Shown: positions 1-11,065, numbered from the stretch's first letter. The stretch: 64,000 nucleotides of DNA from Schistocerca nitens (GCF_023898315.1 NC_064614.1:77512501-77576500); one strand, 5' to 3'. The notes: generated by a model from the letters alone, not told the origin. Numbers and translations are program-made.

Positions 1-163
1 TGGAACCACGCGACCGCTAAGGTCGCAGGTTCGAATCCTGCCTCGCGCATGGATATGTGTGATGTCCTTAGGTTAGTTAGGTTTAAGTAGTTCTAAGTTC
101 TAGGGGACTGATGACCTTAGATGTTAAGTCCCATAGTGCTCAGAGCAATTTAAACCATTTTTC
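1..163 (+). repeat. SINE A, 5' end cut by window edge
   Basis: tRNA-derived SINE in sense orientation. The B box GGTTCGAATCC of the head is present, followed by the body with CCTTAGGTTAGTTAGG and the tail ending in AACCATTTTT. The A-box half lies outside the window. This is the most frequent repeat here. Confidence 0.93.
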
Positions 164-381
164 ACTACTTCCTTACCTTAGATTAATTATCGACTGCGTC
201 GACAAGAAGGGTGTACTACCTCAACGTTAGCTCATATAAGTCCTTGTGAAAGCGGTGTCCGTCCTGGAAGGGATTAACGCTAGATAAAAGCAGAAGGAAG
301 AAACGTTGAGCGTGAACGTTGGTAGCGAGCAGTTGTTAACAGTCACGTGTGTGGCAGCTCCACCCCAAGAAAGACACGTCC

Positions 382-584
382 ACAAAATGGTTCAAATGGC
401 TCTGAGCACTATGGGACTTAACATCTGAGGGCATCAGTCCCCTAGAACTTAGAACTACTTAAACCTAACTAACCTAAGGACATCACACACATCCATGCCC
501 GAGGCAGGATTCGAACCTGCGACCGTAGCAGTCGCGCGGTTCCGGACTGAAGCGCCTAGAACCGCTCGGCCACAGCGGCCGGCC
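382..584 (-). repeat. SINE A with 8-bp TSD
   Basis: Full-length antisense copy. The head carries an A-box-like TGGCCGAGCGG and a B box GGTTCGAATCC as in Leu/Ser tRNAs, so it was probably Pol III transcribed. The duplication ACACGTCC flanks it at 374-381 and 585-592, which fixes its ends and shows LINE-mediated retroposition. Confidence 0.95.
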
Positions 585-695
585 ACACGTCCGTGATCAA
601 CACACTGACTGCATGCCAATTGCTCCATACATCAGCTTCACATATATCAGTCTCTTTTGATCCGTTGTAGACATGGGATAGCGGCTGGTCAAATA

Positions 696-1870
696 CACTA
701 TCTGATCAAAAGTATCCAGACAACCCCAGAAACATATGTTTTTCATATTAGGTGCATTGTGCTCCCACCTACTGACAGTTTCTCCATATCAGCGACCTCA
801 GTAAACATAAGACATCGTGAGAGAGTAGGATGGGGCACTCCGTTGAAATCACGGACCTTTGAACGTGGTCAAGTGATTGGGTGTTACTTGTGCCATGCGT
901 CTGTATGCGAGATTTAAACACACCTAAACATACCTAGGTCCACTGGTCCCGATGTAATAGCGAAGTGGAAACGTGAAGGGACAAGTACAGCACAAAAGCG
1001 ACAGTTGAAGAGCGTCGTAATGTGTAATAGGCAGACATCTGTCCAGACCATCACACAGGAATTCCAAACTGCATCAGGATCCACTGCAAGTACTATTACA
1101 CTTACGCGGGAGGCGAGAATACTTGTATTTTAAGGTCGAGCGGCTGCTCATAAGCCACACATCACGCCGGGAAACGCCAAACGATGTCTCGCTTGGTGTA
1201 AGGAGCGTAAACATTCGACGACTGAACAGTGGAAGAACGTTGTGTAGAGTGACGAATCACGGTACACAATATGGTGATCCGATGGCAGGATGTGGGTATG
1301 GCGAATGCCCGGTGAACGTCATCTGCCAGCTTTCGTAGTGCCACATTAAAGTTCGGTGGCGGTGGTGTTATGGTGTAGTCGTGTTTTTCATGAAGGAGGC
1401 TTGCACTCCTTGTTGTTTTGGGGGGCGCTATCACAGCACAGGCCTATACTGATGTTTTAAGCACCTTATCCCTTCCCACTGTTGAAGAGCAATTCGGGGA
1501 TGGTGATTGCATCTTTCAACACGATCGAGCACCTGTTCATAATGCATCCCTGTAATGGACTGGCCTGCACAGAGTCCTGAACTGAATCCTACAGAACACC
1601 TTTGGGATGTTTTGGAACGCCGACTTCGTGCCAGATCTCATCGACCGACATCGATACCTCTCCCCAGTGCAGTAATCCGTGAAGAATGGGCTGCCGCTCC
1701 CCAAGAAACCTTCCAGTACATGGTTAAATGTATGCCTGCGAGAGTAGAAGCTGTCATTAAGGCTAAGGACGATCCAACACCATATTGAATTCCAGCATTA
1801 CCGATGAAGGGCGCCCCCACCTTGTAAGTCATTTTCAGCCTGGAGTTCGGCTACTTTTGATCACATAGCG
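696..1870 (+). pseudogene. Tc1-like DNA transposon, decayed
   Basis: Inverted ends CACTATCTGATCAAAAG (left, preceded by TA) and its near complement at 1854-1870 delimit the element. Reading across frames gives Tc1 transposase pieces in order: FERGQVIG of the N-terminal helix-turn-helix near 860, the first catalytic Asp in SDESRYTIW near 1247, a second in FQHDRAPVHN near 1520, and WPAQSPELNPTEHLWD near 1560 with the catalytic Glu. The longest surviving open stretch is the C-terminal 77 residues (1555-1788). Stops and frameshifts make it inactive. It shares its termini with the copy starting at 63171. Confidence 0.85.
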
Positions 1871-2009
1871 CAATACTGAGAAAAGGATTTTTTATGAGGA
1901 AACATGTTGTAATACATTAGGATAGCGCAAAACGTATTTTCGCAGTTTACATGTGTAGACGAATGAAGGCAACAATGAAATTCGCCAAACAGCCGTGCAA
2001 TTGAGATGT

Positions 2010-2152
2010 TATTTATTTTATTTTCGCTACCAACTTCGGCAGTTCATTACGCCATTTTATGACCCTATATGCACCTCTCAAAAATAATAGGTATTGGGGC
2101 CTGAAGATGGCATAATGAATTGCCGAAACTGGAGCGAAAATAAAATAAACAA
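2010..2152. repeat. Palindromic repeat with hammerhead-like hairpin
   Basis: Arms of about 50 bp, starting TTTATTTTATTTTCGCT on the left and ending with its near complement on the right, surround a short spacer. The right arm contains CTGAAGA, a GGCA/TGCC stem and CGAAAC (2101-2129), followed by AATAAA. The motif recurs elsewhere in the window; it may be the end of a retroelement. No protein is visible. Confidence 0.6.
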
Positions 2153-2924
2153 CATCTTTTTTGCATGGCATTTTGGCGATTTCATTGTTGAAAATCACAA
2201 AACTCACGTCGATGCTCGATTAATACAAAACTGCTTTCCAAATTACAGAACGCATCACAACTTCACCGACACACTTGCAGAGGTTATTCCGGGATACATA
2301 TGAGGATTTTAGTGTTAATGACCCATGGACTCCGTCGGATCTTTACGAATAATAATGTAATTATGATTTTTTCAACTTATATCTCAATTATTTTCGTTCC
2401 TGTGCAAACACAATCATAACATTGTAAATGACCGTAAGAAACTTTCGCAAAATCATACAATGCTTCCATAGCCCTAGTATGGATGCAAAAAAATGTGGTG
2501 TTGTTTTCGACACCACGGGAACAGTTCAGCATACTCCGTGCCGCTCTTCCACTGCAATCAGTTTCAGTCAGCTCTTCATTAGTAAACCTATACACACAGC
2601 CGTGTATCAATGTTAACGTACAGCCAACACTGCCGAATAAACAAATCAAAGACAGAGCCGAACAGTACTGAATTCAAACTACAGGGAGAGGTGCAAAGTG
2701 AGCATTATTGTCAACAGAAAGCACTTCCAGTGAACAGAACAAATTAGTTTGTGGACAAGCCAGATAGCAGATGCAGTCAACATTGGCACTGTTATGCACT
2801 ATTCATATTGCAGCACAAATGCAAAGCTAATTGAGGAAAGAATCCGAACGAAAGGACATAATTCTGAAACGAGCCACTGTAAGCTGTCGGTCTCTTGTAC
2901 AAAACATTCAGAAGGTATCCGTGA

Positions 2925-3515
2925 ATGCCCTGTGAAAGTCTCTCGGTGAAGTTCTGGTTTACCATTTATGTTGGGTGCACTAAAACAAGAAATAAAGTCT
3001 GGTAATCGTGGGTTCTAAAATGAATACCTTAAGAGACAAGAGCAAATGTTCATTTTCGGTACTGTGTAACACATCTCTCCTACATCAGGGTTTTAGTTTT
3101 GCATGTTTTTGGGGGAATTACTACGGATCAAAACAAGAAAAAACGTTCAGTAAACGTATGTTCTGAAATGTATACTTTAACAGCTATCAGCTCTTGTTCA
3201 GTTCACGACTGACAGAGTTGTCGTTCACAGTAGCGTAGATGAACAAGTCCTCGGAGTTCTTAAGGTACGCACTTTAAAGCCCAGATTTCCTTTACATTTT
3301 TTCCTTCTTTGGGTCCATACTACCATCTCCCAAAACATACAATGCATAGAGTGTTTAGTAGAAGAAATGCATTTCACAGTAGCGGAGATGAACAAGTGCT
3401 CATAGCTCTTAAGTTATGAATTTTAGATGCCACGTCGAGTAGACATTTTCTCATGTTTTGGTTTTAGCATCATCCCTGAAACTGTCGGTGGAGTTCTGGT
3501 TCACCCCCTATATAA
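2925..3515. repeat. Unclassified repeat cluster
   Basis: A segment of about 45 bp containing TTCACAGTAGCG and ATGAACAAG occurs at 3224-3268 and 3373-3417 (149 bp apart); related sequence appears inverted near 3027-3071 and 3175-3215. TCGGTGAAGTTCTGG and TCGGTGGAGTTCTGG bracket the block near 2942 and 3484. I recognise no family. The rest of 2160-4020 shows no gene. Confidence 0.45.
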
Positions 3516-4020
3516 TAGTCTCATCATCAGATACCAAACGTATCTCACAATTCGAGGGTCAAATCTATAGTGAGCATTCCTCCACGACAGAAGGACGCCG
3601 TAAGGAAGTAAACCAAATTTTTTGGTGCATGTAGCTTGCTGAAAGCGTAGACCCATCATTAGATCAAAGTAGCCACTCACCATTTTGGTAAGTAAGAGAG
3701 TATCCGCTGGTGCCGGAACTGAGTTATTTCTGAAAAAAAGGCCATACAGTATGCACTTACTCATTAGCGTACATTAACAAAGAGACAATGGTTGCCAAAC
3801 CCTCATCTTTGGTAGGCATTTTTTACGTAAGTAGGCCATGTAGACGCGTTTGCAGCGGACACGCAAAAAACCGGTGATAGCAACCGAACCTGCAGCCGAA
3901 AATTGGCCCACCGTGTAATTAAAATTCCACAAATGGTGCCGCGCCGCACAGACGCCACGCCAGCGCCAAGTTAAATCATCGTTCTCATTAACCTGGTTGT
4001 GCAATTAAATAATTAATTAC

Positions 4021-4460
4021 GGGCCTGGAATACAGCGAGTTCACCTGTATGTGTGTGTTACCAGTCGCCGCTCGCACAGTGGGTAGAGAGGGGGTGGGGT
4101 GTCATACCTCAGCGCATGCGCAGTGGTCTACACAGACATGCTCGCACACCCAGCCGGTGGAGCAGGCAGCATGACAACGCACGGTGTGGGTGCGGCGTGG
4201 CCCTCCGTACGTCCGCTCCCGTATCCGTTGCAGCGGCACCCACCTCCGTTCTGCGCTGTCGTCCCGCGCCGCTGATTGTGTTATTATGATAATAATCTTA
4301 CCGCCAGCGCCGGGCAATTGCCACCCCACGCGAGCCCTAATCAAGGCACACGCGCGCACGCGCGGCGCTGACGACTAACTTGAGTAATTAGCCCACTTGG
4401 CCAGAGGACGCGTCGGGTTGCGCTAAGACTGAATACATTAATGCCCGCTCGCACCTAACT
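4021..4460. other. GC-rich repeat-free island
   Basis: CpG-dense sequence in an AT-rich neighbourhood, bounded by AATTAATTAC and CTAATTACG. No SINE, LINE or transposon signature and no convincing ORF. Candidate host regulatory or promoter-like DNA, from composition only. Confidence 0.3.
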
Positions 4461-4725
4461 CCTAATTACGTACCAGCCCGCGCTCGTGATCCACGGCTGT
4501 GGCGCAGATAAATGGACTCTGCTCTAACAACCGGTGCATAATCCCTCGTGTTGCGGTTGATCCCTTCGCTTTTTGCGTGACCGGTATAACGTTATTTTGG
4601 TTAAAAAATATTCTGAACTCGTTCCAGTACAAATAAAGGCACAATGTCGCTCTGAGAGGCTACCGTCACGGTATCACTTTACTACAACTGTTTTCAATCG
4701 TTGATCGCATGTTTCCTTTATTATA

Positions 4726-4885
4726 AAAAAAAATGGCTCTGAGCACTATGGGACTTAACATCTATGGTCATCAGTCCCCTAGAACTTAGAACTACTTAAA
4801 CCTAACTAACCTAAGGACAGCACACAACACCCAGTCATCACGAGGCAGAGAAAATCCCTGACCCCGCCGGGAATCGAACCCGGGA
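4726..4885 (-). repeat. SINE B, 5'-truncated, 11-bp TSD
   Basis: Antisense. The tail is that of SINE A, but the head contains GGGTTCGATTCCCGGCGGGG followed by CAGGGATTTTCTCTGCCTCG, unlike SINE A. The head is truncated just upstream of the B box. The TSD CCTTTATTATA is perfect at 4715-4725 and 4886-4896. Confidence 0.92.
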
Positions 4886-4947
4886 CCTTTATTATAGTTA
4901 CCAGTTCCGGCGTCACCAATCATTACTTCTGTTGGAGCATATGTAGA

Positions 4948-5765
4948 CAGGGTGGGTCAAATAAGTGACCCGGAGAACAGAGATCCAGAATGCAGAGAAA
5001 CAGAGCATAGGAAAGAACATACAGTACTAACCTACTATGGCAAATGTTGAAAGCTATCGCTGTTCTACTCTGGGCACTTTTGCGTCCTGGTGAGCAAGTT
5101 GCTGAAGGCGGATCGAAGCTGAACTGTTGGAATTACTGCAATCTCACCCGAAATGCTTTTCTGCCTTCCTTGAAGACCGTGAGCATTGTTGCGATACATA
5201 TTGGACTTGAGGGCCCCCCACCCAAAATAATCGCACACTAACAGATGAAGTGATCTGCTTGGCCAGCCAGCTAGGACTGCGAACAGATTCTACGCCCAGG
5301 CGAAGTATTCGACGTGTTATGCCGGTCTGTTGCAGCAGCCGTCGGATTGATTTGGTAATAATCTGAAGTATTTTCTCACGTAACTGCAGCAACATTATCT
5401 GGTGTGCGGGCACGTTCCAGTGTTTTTCAAATTAGAGCCTATATGGTGCCATTTTCGGACTAAGCGTTGCATGACACGCTTTGCTGGTGGCACCTTGACA
5501 CTATTAAACTTATCAGCAAACAAGTTACGTCACCCTTTCAACGACTTTGGCGTCACGTAACTCTCCAAAATGGACACCCACTGCTCCACTGTGAGTACCA
5601 TGGTCACCTATCCACTGCTTCACTTTCACTGACACAGCCGCCACAACGCTCTTAACCGGTGTGGATCACGTGGAGGGCATACACGTAGTGTGCAAGTCAC
5701 GGGATGTGGAGAAATTCACGCCCAATCGTATCCCGTCTGGGCCACTTTTATTTGCCCCACCCTAT
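4948..5765 (-). pseudogene. Mariner-like element, internally deleted
   Basis: Ends CAGGGTGGGTCAAATAA and a near complement at 5746-5765 look like mariner TIRs. On the minus strand, frames give an N-terminal paired-like HTH region (PPAKRVMQRLVRKW, then TPDNVAAV and ITRRILRLGVE) followed directly by a C-terminal piece CDYFGWGALKSNMYRNN, matching the last catalytic Asp region of PCD-type mariners. The middle of the transposase is missing and frames are broken. The family call rests on motif order, not on an intact ORF. Confidence 0.65.
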
Positions 5766-5937
5766 GTATATATTCCTGGTGTCCCTCTTAACATTCGTCA
5801 GAAGCATTTTACCTGGGGTTTCGGCAGGTAATAGCCACTCCGTTCTTGCAATGAGTAACTGGATCTAGACCAGTTTTCCGGTGTCGACAGAAAGTGGTCG
5901 TTTGTTTTCCATTAAAAACAAAATTATTCTTAAATGA

Positions 5938-6233
5938 GAATTTTACGAGCCTGTCCGGTAGACGGCTCTCAAATGAGTAGTATGTTATTAGATTTATCGG
6001 TATGTATTAACAGGGACAGTGAAACAAGAAGAATAAACAGCAATTCAGCAGCGACTCAGCAGAGCTACAAGCTTGGCGGCAGCTGTCACTGTCAGCGTGG
6101 GTTAAGCCAGTGCTGCTGCTGTGGGAGTACTTTTGTTCTTAGAGTTTCACTGTCCCTGGTAAAACATTCCTATAAAACGGATATCATACTAGACTAATTT
6201 GGCACCTGTGTATCGAATAGGCTCGTAAAATTC
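5938..6233. repeat. Foldback (MITE-like) element
   Basis: The sequence AGAATTTTACGAGCCT at 5938 is inverted at 6218-6233, and CAGGGACAGTGAAAC near 6010 is inverted near 6143, with roughly equal spacing in both arms. CAGCAGCG and GCTGCTGCTG further extend the pairing. The whole can fold into one long imperfect hairpin of about 300 nt. No flanking duplication was found and no coding capacity. Confidence 0.65.
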
Positions 6234-7093
6234 TGCTTTAAAAAATGTTGTTTGTTTGCAAAGGAAACAAACAGCCTGGAGATTTCCATCTACCGTTGGT
6301 CGTCGCACAAAAGGCGTGATGAGCAATATTTGTTTCGAATGACCCCAACACTAGAAAGCAAAAACTAAATTGCCATTATCTCCTAAAACACCAATAAAAT
6401 ACGCCTGACGACTCTCAGGATAGACACCATGCGTATAAAACAATAAAAAAGAATTTACTTTTCGATCATCACGTCATTTTTCTTTTTTTTTAATTAATGC
6501 TGAATACTGCGGTGTTTTCAACAGCTGTAATCACTTAAAAATGACTGAAGGGTCGTAATTGTCACACTGGATGTTGTAATAAATGTGCAGCCGACGGCGA
6601 ATATGAAGCCTTTGAAATCATTCTACGAGTCCACGACAAATATTACAGCCATTAAGAGGGAGCGAGCGGGATGTTGTAAAATCAAAACCGCTGAAGGCAT
6701 CGTAGTGCCACTATCTACGGATGAAGATGTGATCACTGTAAGAAGGCTGACGACCCATCATCGTCACTACAGACATGGGCGCACTTCCACGAGATGACAG
6801 AGAGAGAAAGTACACGCCTCGACCGTCCGTTGTACTCAGTAATGTTGAAAGCCGAGAAATGAAAGCTTTAAAAAAAAGAACAAAGAGGTATAGTGCGTTT
6901 CGTGATAGCAAAAGGAGTGCGGTGAACGGAAATTCATTGAAGAATCCCATAAATGTACACAGAGCACTGAATCACCGTTGAAATCCGACATTCAGTCCGA
7001 CCTATGGGACAAAATGGCTGCCGCAGTAACTTTTCAGTCTTTAATAGAGGACATCGAACTGCTGGACTATAGCAACGGTAATGCGTGTGGCAT

Positions 7094-7290
7094 TCAATAT
7101 CGTGGGTCATCTGCCAATGATATCTGTCCTTCCTTGAATCGCCTGTGCCACGTCTTGATCATCGAGCCCAGTGGCTCTCCGTACGCTCGCGCCTCTCTTT
7201 TATGAATTTTCGTTCCCTGCACTACTTCTGCCCTCAGATAACGCACTACAGCCCTTTGCTTTTCTTTTGAAGCCTTCACTCCTTATTTTC
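7094..7290 (-). pseudogene. Mariner-type HTH fragment
   Basis: The minus-strand ORF starts near 7279 and reads KEKQRAVVRYLRAEVVQGTK, then a segment with YGEPLGSMIKTWHRRFKEGQ and LADDPR. This matches the first helix-turn-helix of mariner transposases, the DNA-binding N-terminus. No catalytic domain follows, so it is a fragment. The surrounding 6250-7090 holds nothing I can assign. Confidence 0.5.
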
Positions 7291-7529
7291 AGCACGACTG
7301 ACTGCTGGGATGAGAAATTAGCACATATGGAAAAGGTTGTGTTACACAGGGCGAATGAGAAAAGACAAATACTGGAAATAACTAAGAAGAGGAGCACAAT
7401 AAAACTGACTACGATACTGGATGAGTGCTCCATAATAAAGGATGTACTAATAGAAACGCTGACTGGGAAGAGGACCAGAGAAAGACGGAGAGCCAACATA
7501 ACTGGTGACATCGGGATAATTACAACATA
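7291..7529 (+). pseudogene. Possible LINE C-terminal fragment
   Basis: The translation contains EITKKRS, then IIKDVLIETLTGKRTRERRR and GDI, resembling the post-RT tail of RTE-like LINEs (usually ...GHILR...V.EG...GKR.RGR...DI). A possible continuation AKKRMAGNWNG follows the transposon at 8952. If right, the Tc1-like element at 7530 interrupted this LINE. Weak evidence. Confidence 0.35.
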
Positions 7530-8951
7530 CACTCCTGGAAATGGAAAAAAGAACACATTGACACCGGTGTGTCAGACCCACCATACTTGCTCCGGACACT
7601 GCGAGAGGGCTGTACAAGCAATGATCACACGCACGGCACAGCGGACACACCAGGAACCGCGGTGTTGGCCGTCGAATGGCGCTAGCTGCGCAGCATTTGT
7701 GCACCGCCGCCGTCAGTGTCAGCCAGTTTGCCGTGGCATGCGGAGCTCCATCGCAGTCTTTAACACTGGTAGCATGCCGCGACAGCGTGGACGTGAACCG
7801 TATGTGCAGTTGACGGACTTTGAGCGAGGGCGTATAGTGGGCATGCGGGAGGCCGGGTGGACGTACCACCGAATTGCTCAACACGTGGGGCGTGAGGTCT
7901 CCACAGTACATCGATGTTGTCGCCAGTGGTCGGCGGAAGGTGCACGTGCCCGTCGACCTGGGACCGGACCGCAGCGACGCACGGATGCACGCCAAGACCG
8001 TAGGATCCTACGCAGTGCCGTAGGGGACCGCACCGCCACTTCCCAGCAAATTAGGGACACTGTTGCTCCTGGGGTATCGGCGAGGACCATTCGCAACCGT
8101 CTCCATGAAGCTGGGCTACGGTCCCGCACACCGTTAGGCCGTATTCCGCTCACGCCCCAACATCGTGCAGCCCGCCCCCAGTGGTGTCGCGACAGGAGTG
8201 AATGGAGGGACGAATGGAGACGTGTCGTCTTCAGCGATGAGAGTCGCTTCTGCCTTGGTGCCAATGATGGTCGTATGCGTGTTTGGCGCCGTGCAGGTGA
8301 GCGCCTCAATCAGGACTGCATACGACCGAGGCACACAGGGCCAACACCCGGCATCATGGTGTGGGGAGCGATCTCCTACACTGGCCGTACACCATTGGTG
8401 ATCGTCGAGGGGACACTGAATAGTGCACAGTACATCCAAACCGTCATCGAACCCATCGTTCTACCATTCCTAGACCGGCAAGGGAACTTGCTGTTCCAAC
8501 AGGACAATGCACGTCCGCATGTATCCCGTGCCACCCAACGTGCTCTAGAAGATGTAAGTCAACTACCCTGGCCAGCAAGATCTCCGGATCTGTCCCCCAT
8601 TGAGCATGTTTGGGACTGGATGAAGCGTCGTCTCACGCGGTCTGCACGTCCAGCACGAACGCTGGTCCAACTGAGGCGCCAGGTGGAAATGGCATGGCAA
8701 GCCGTTACACAGGACTACATCCAGCATCTCTACGATCGTCTCCATGGGAGAATAGCAGCCTGCATTGCTGCGAAAGGTGGATATACACTGTACTAGTGCC
8801 GACATTGTGCATGCTCTGTTGCCTGTGTCTATGTGCCTGTGGTTCTGTCAGTGTGATCATGTGATGTATTTGACCCCAGGAATGTGTCAATAAAGTTTCC
8901 CCTTCCTGGGACAATGAATTCATGGTGTTCTTATTTGAATTTCCAGGAGTG
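7530..8951 (+). mobile_element. Tc1-like transposon with intact transposase
   Basis: A 1422-bp element flanked by TA at 7528-7529 and 8952-8953. The left TIR starts CACTCCTGGAAAT and continues AAGAACAC; the right end is its near complement over about 30 bp. A single ORF with a start 244 bp inside and AATAAA near 8890 makes a compact autonomous-looking unit. It is far better preserved than other DNA transposons here, which suggests recent activity, though only one copy is in view. Confidence 0.9.
7774..8796 (+). CDS. Tc1-like transposase, intact 340 aa
   Basis: Predicted cut-and-paste transposase acting in the nucleus on its own TIRs. Residues about 12-110 form the bipartite HTH region (FERGRIVGMREAGWTYHRIA and later TSQQIRDTV...RTIRNRL). 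The catalytic triad is visible as D155 in VVFSDESRF, D244 in FQQDNARPHV and E277 in SPDLSPIEHVW; WPARSPDLSPIEH is the Tc1 signature. The length is normal for the family. I start at the ATG opening MPRQRGREPYV, because upstream in-frame codons lie outside the HTH and extend across the TIR into flanking DNA. The D244-E277 spacing is 32 residues, not the usual 34. No stops or frameshifts. Confidence 0.92.
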   Translation: MPRQRGREPYVQLTDFERGRIVGMREAGWTYHRIAQHVGREVSTVHRCCRQWSAEGARARRPGTGPQRRTDARQDRRILRSAVGDRTATSQQIRDTVAPGVSARTIRNRLHEAGLRSRTPLGRIPLTPQHRAARPQWCRDRSEWRDEWRRVVFSDESRFCLGANDGRMRVWRRAGERLNQDCIRPRHTGPTPGIMVWGAISYTGRTPLVIVEGTLNSAQYIQTVIEPIVLPFLDRQGNLLFQQDNARPHVSRATQRALEDVSQLPWPARSPDLSPIEHVWDWMKRRLTRSARPARTLVQLRRQVEMAWQAVTQDYIQHLYDRLHGRIAACIAAKGGYTLY

Positions 8952-9413
8952 TATATAGCTAAGAAAAGGATGGCGGGGAACTGGAACGGATGATAATCGT
9001 TGGACCATCGTTATCTTTATAATTTTGGTTCAATGTTTTACGAGCCCAGTGGCCATTTGTCGTCGATTATCTAATAATATGACAAATGACAGAAATTCAA
9101 ATGAGCACATCTGATATTCAAAACAAGACCAATCAAAGTGGAAAAGTTATTGCTCGGAATTATAGCCCATATTTATCGAGTTGATTTCTCTCAGCGAATA
9201 GGTCTGGGACTGAAAAGACAGCGCTTCACGACGGATATGTTCATTATTAGAGATTACACTAGGAGTCGCTGCTAATATTGGAGAGTAACAATGCTGTTAT
9301 ATAGAAAGACTGAACAACAAAATATAAGATAAATACTGAGATATAAACAGAGAATGAGCATGCTATACGTAATATAAATAAAAAGCACCTAATTAAAATG
9401 AAACATGACTTTC

Positions 9414-9615
9414 AAAAAATGGTTCAAATGGCTCTGAGCACTATGGGACTTAACTTCTGAAGTCATCGGTCCCCTAGAACTTAGAACTACTTAAACCTAA
9501 CTAACCTAAGGACATCACACACATCCATGCCCGAGGCAGGATTCGAAGCTGCGACCGTAGCGGTCGCGCGGCTCCAGACTGTAGCGCCTAGAACCGCTCG
9601 GCCACACCGGCCGGC
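9414..9615 (-). repeat. SINE A with 13-bp TSD
   Basis: Full-length antisense copy ending in the GCCGGCCGG head start. The TSD AAACATGACTTTC at 9401-9413 is matched by AAACATGAATTTC at 9616-9628 (one mismatch). The B box is mutated to GCTTCGAATCC. 8990-9400 upstream holds nothing recognisable. Confidence 0.93.
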
Positions 9616-9837
9616 AAACATGAATTTCATCGCAGATTATCGATGTTTTTTGAGCGAAATGTAGTCCATAAGGTAACAAATGACATTAATACACCGAAAA
9701 GTGCTGAAGGACTATAGTTTCTTCCTAAGAAATATTGCTGTTCTACAATGAACTTAAATTTGGCCAAATTTGTCCTAAGTATCAACGCAGACCTTTTCCT
9801 GGTCTCATACGTAACACAATTGTACTCGTGGTTAAGG

Positions 9838-10000
9838 GGCAGCCGGCACATTAGCTCAGCGTTTTCAGTCAGAGGGCTACTGACCCTCGGCAATAAAAAA
9901 CTGAGTGAAGGACTCAACGATCAGCTTGAACGGATATCTTGTGAGGTCCGCCCAGACAAAACGCAACGAACAATACCGAACAAGAAGAAAAGAAAAAAAT
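9838..10000 (+). repeat. SINE G copy 1
   Basis: Recognised by TTAGCTCAGCG, then a CAGAGGGCTACTGACCCTC palindrome, AATAAAAAACTGAGTGAA, GTCCGCCC and CAACGAACAATA, ending in an A-rich tail. The TAGCTCAGCG element resembles a tRNA A box. It lies directly upstream of the tRNA-like start of the LINE at 10010. A second copy is at 19370. Confidence 0.75.
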
Positions 10001-10396
10001 GAAAAAAGCGGGTAGCGTTTTTGATTCATAATCAAATCGTTTTTGGTCCGGATTCGAATCCCGCCACTGCTCATATTTTGCTTAATAATCAGCATTGGCG
10101 GCCGAAGTCTTCCGGCATAAGAGGTCACCCTAATTCAGCCTACGGTCTTGTCAAAGAGGGCGGAGGGGCGGACAGAGGTTCATGGCACTCTCTTGTCCTA
10201 GGGGTGGGAAACTGCCCCTAAAGGAGGAAGAATCAGCAATGATCAACGGCAATGTATACCACTGCATTAAAGACAAGTAACTTGTATCCACAGGACATGT
10301 GGCCCTTAACTGAAGAAGATCTCTCCATTGGCAAAAAATTCCGAAATAGTCGCCCATTCGGATCTCCGGGAGGGGACTGCAAAGGGGGAGGATACC

Positions 10397-11065
10397 ATGA
10401 GAAAAGAATTAAATAATCAACAAAAGGATAACGTTCTACAAGTCGGGGCGTGGGATGTCAGAAGCTTGAATGTCGTAGGGAATTTAGAAAATCTGGAAAG
10501 GCAAATGAAAAGGCTCAATCTAGATATTGTAGACGTCAGTGAAGTAAAGTGGAAAGAAGACAAGGACTTCTGGCCAAATGAGTATAGGGTAATATCAACG
10601 GTAGCAGAAAATGGTATAGCGGGAGCTGGATACGTTATGAATAGGACGGTAGGGCAGAGAGTGTGTTACTGTGAACAGTTCTGTGACAGGGTTGTTCTTA
10701 TCAGAATTGGCAGCAAACCAACAGGGACAACGATAGTCTACGTATACATGCAGACGTCGCAAGCTGAAGATGAAGAGATAGAGAAAGTGTATGAGGATTC
10801 TAAGAGAATAATACAGTATGTAAAGGGGGATGAAAATCTAATAGTCATGGGGGATTGGAAAGCAGTTTTAGGGGAAAGAGTAGAAGAAAAGGTTACAGGT
10901 GAATATGGTCATGGGACAAGGAATAAGAGAGGAGAAAGACTAATTGAGTTCTGTAAAAAGTTTCATCTAGTAATAGCGAATACCCTGTTCAAGAACCGCA
11001 ACAGGAGGAGGTATACTTGGAAAAATCCGGGTGATACGGGAAGATTTCAGTTAGCAGTTAGATAA
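10397..11065 (+). pseudogene. LINE endonuclease domain
   Basis: Apurinic-like endonuclease of a non-LTR retrotransposon, which nicks target DNA for primed reverse transcription. Visible motifs in order: GAWDVRSLN (family GxWNVRSL; the key Asn is Asp here), VDVSEVKWKED (metal-binding Glu), a central beta region with VYVYMQTSQ, GDWKAVLGE (family GDWNAV) and RRYTWKNPGD. The start used is the ATG at MRKELNNQQKDN, as the codons before it fall in the conserved 5' untranslated region. Two active-site changes and a truncation indicate a dead copy. Confidence 0.85.

Noticed and set aside
16..52. tRNA gene suggested by GGTTCGAATCC in many places
   Set aside because: All occurrences with A and B boxes continue into SINE bodies and have TSDs; the arms are not those of functional tRNAs.
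2377..2671. Short ORFs on both strands
   Set aside because: No motif, mutually overlapping, no repeat homology recognised.
7171..7773. The Tc1-like transposase frame is open upstream to 7171, giving a 541-codon ORF
   Set aside because: The extra codons cross the TIR and TA site into flanking DNA; the conserved transposase begins at 7774.
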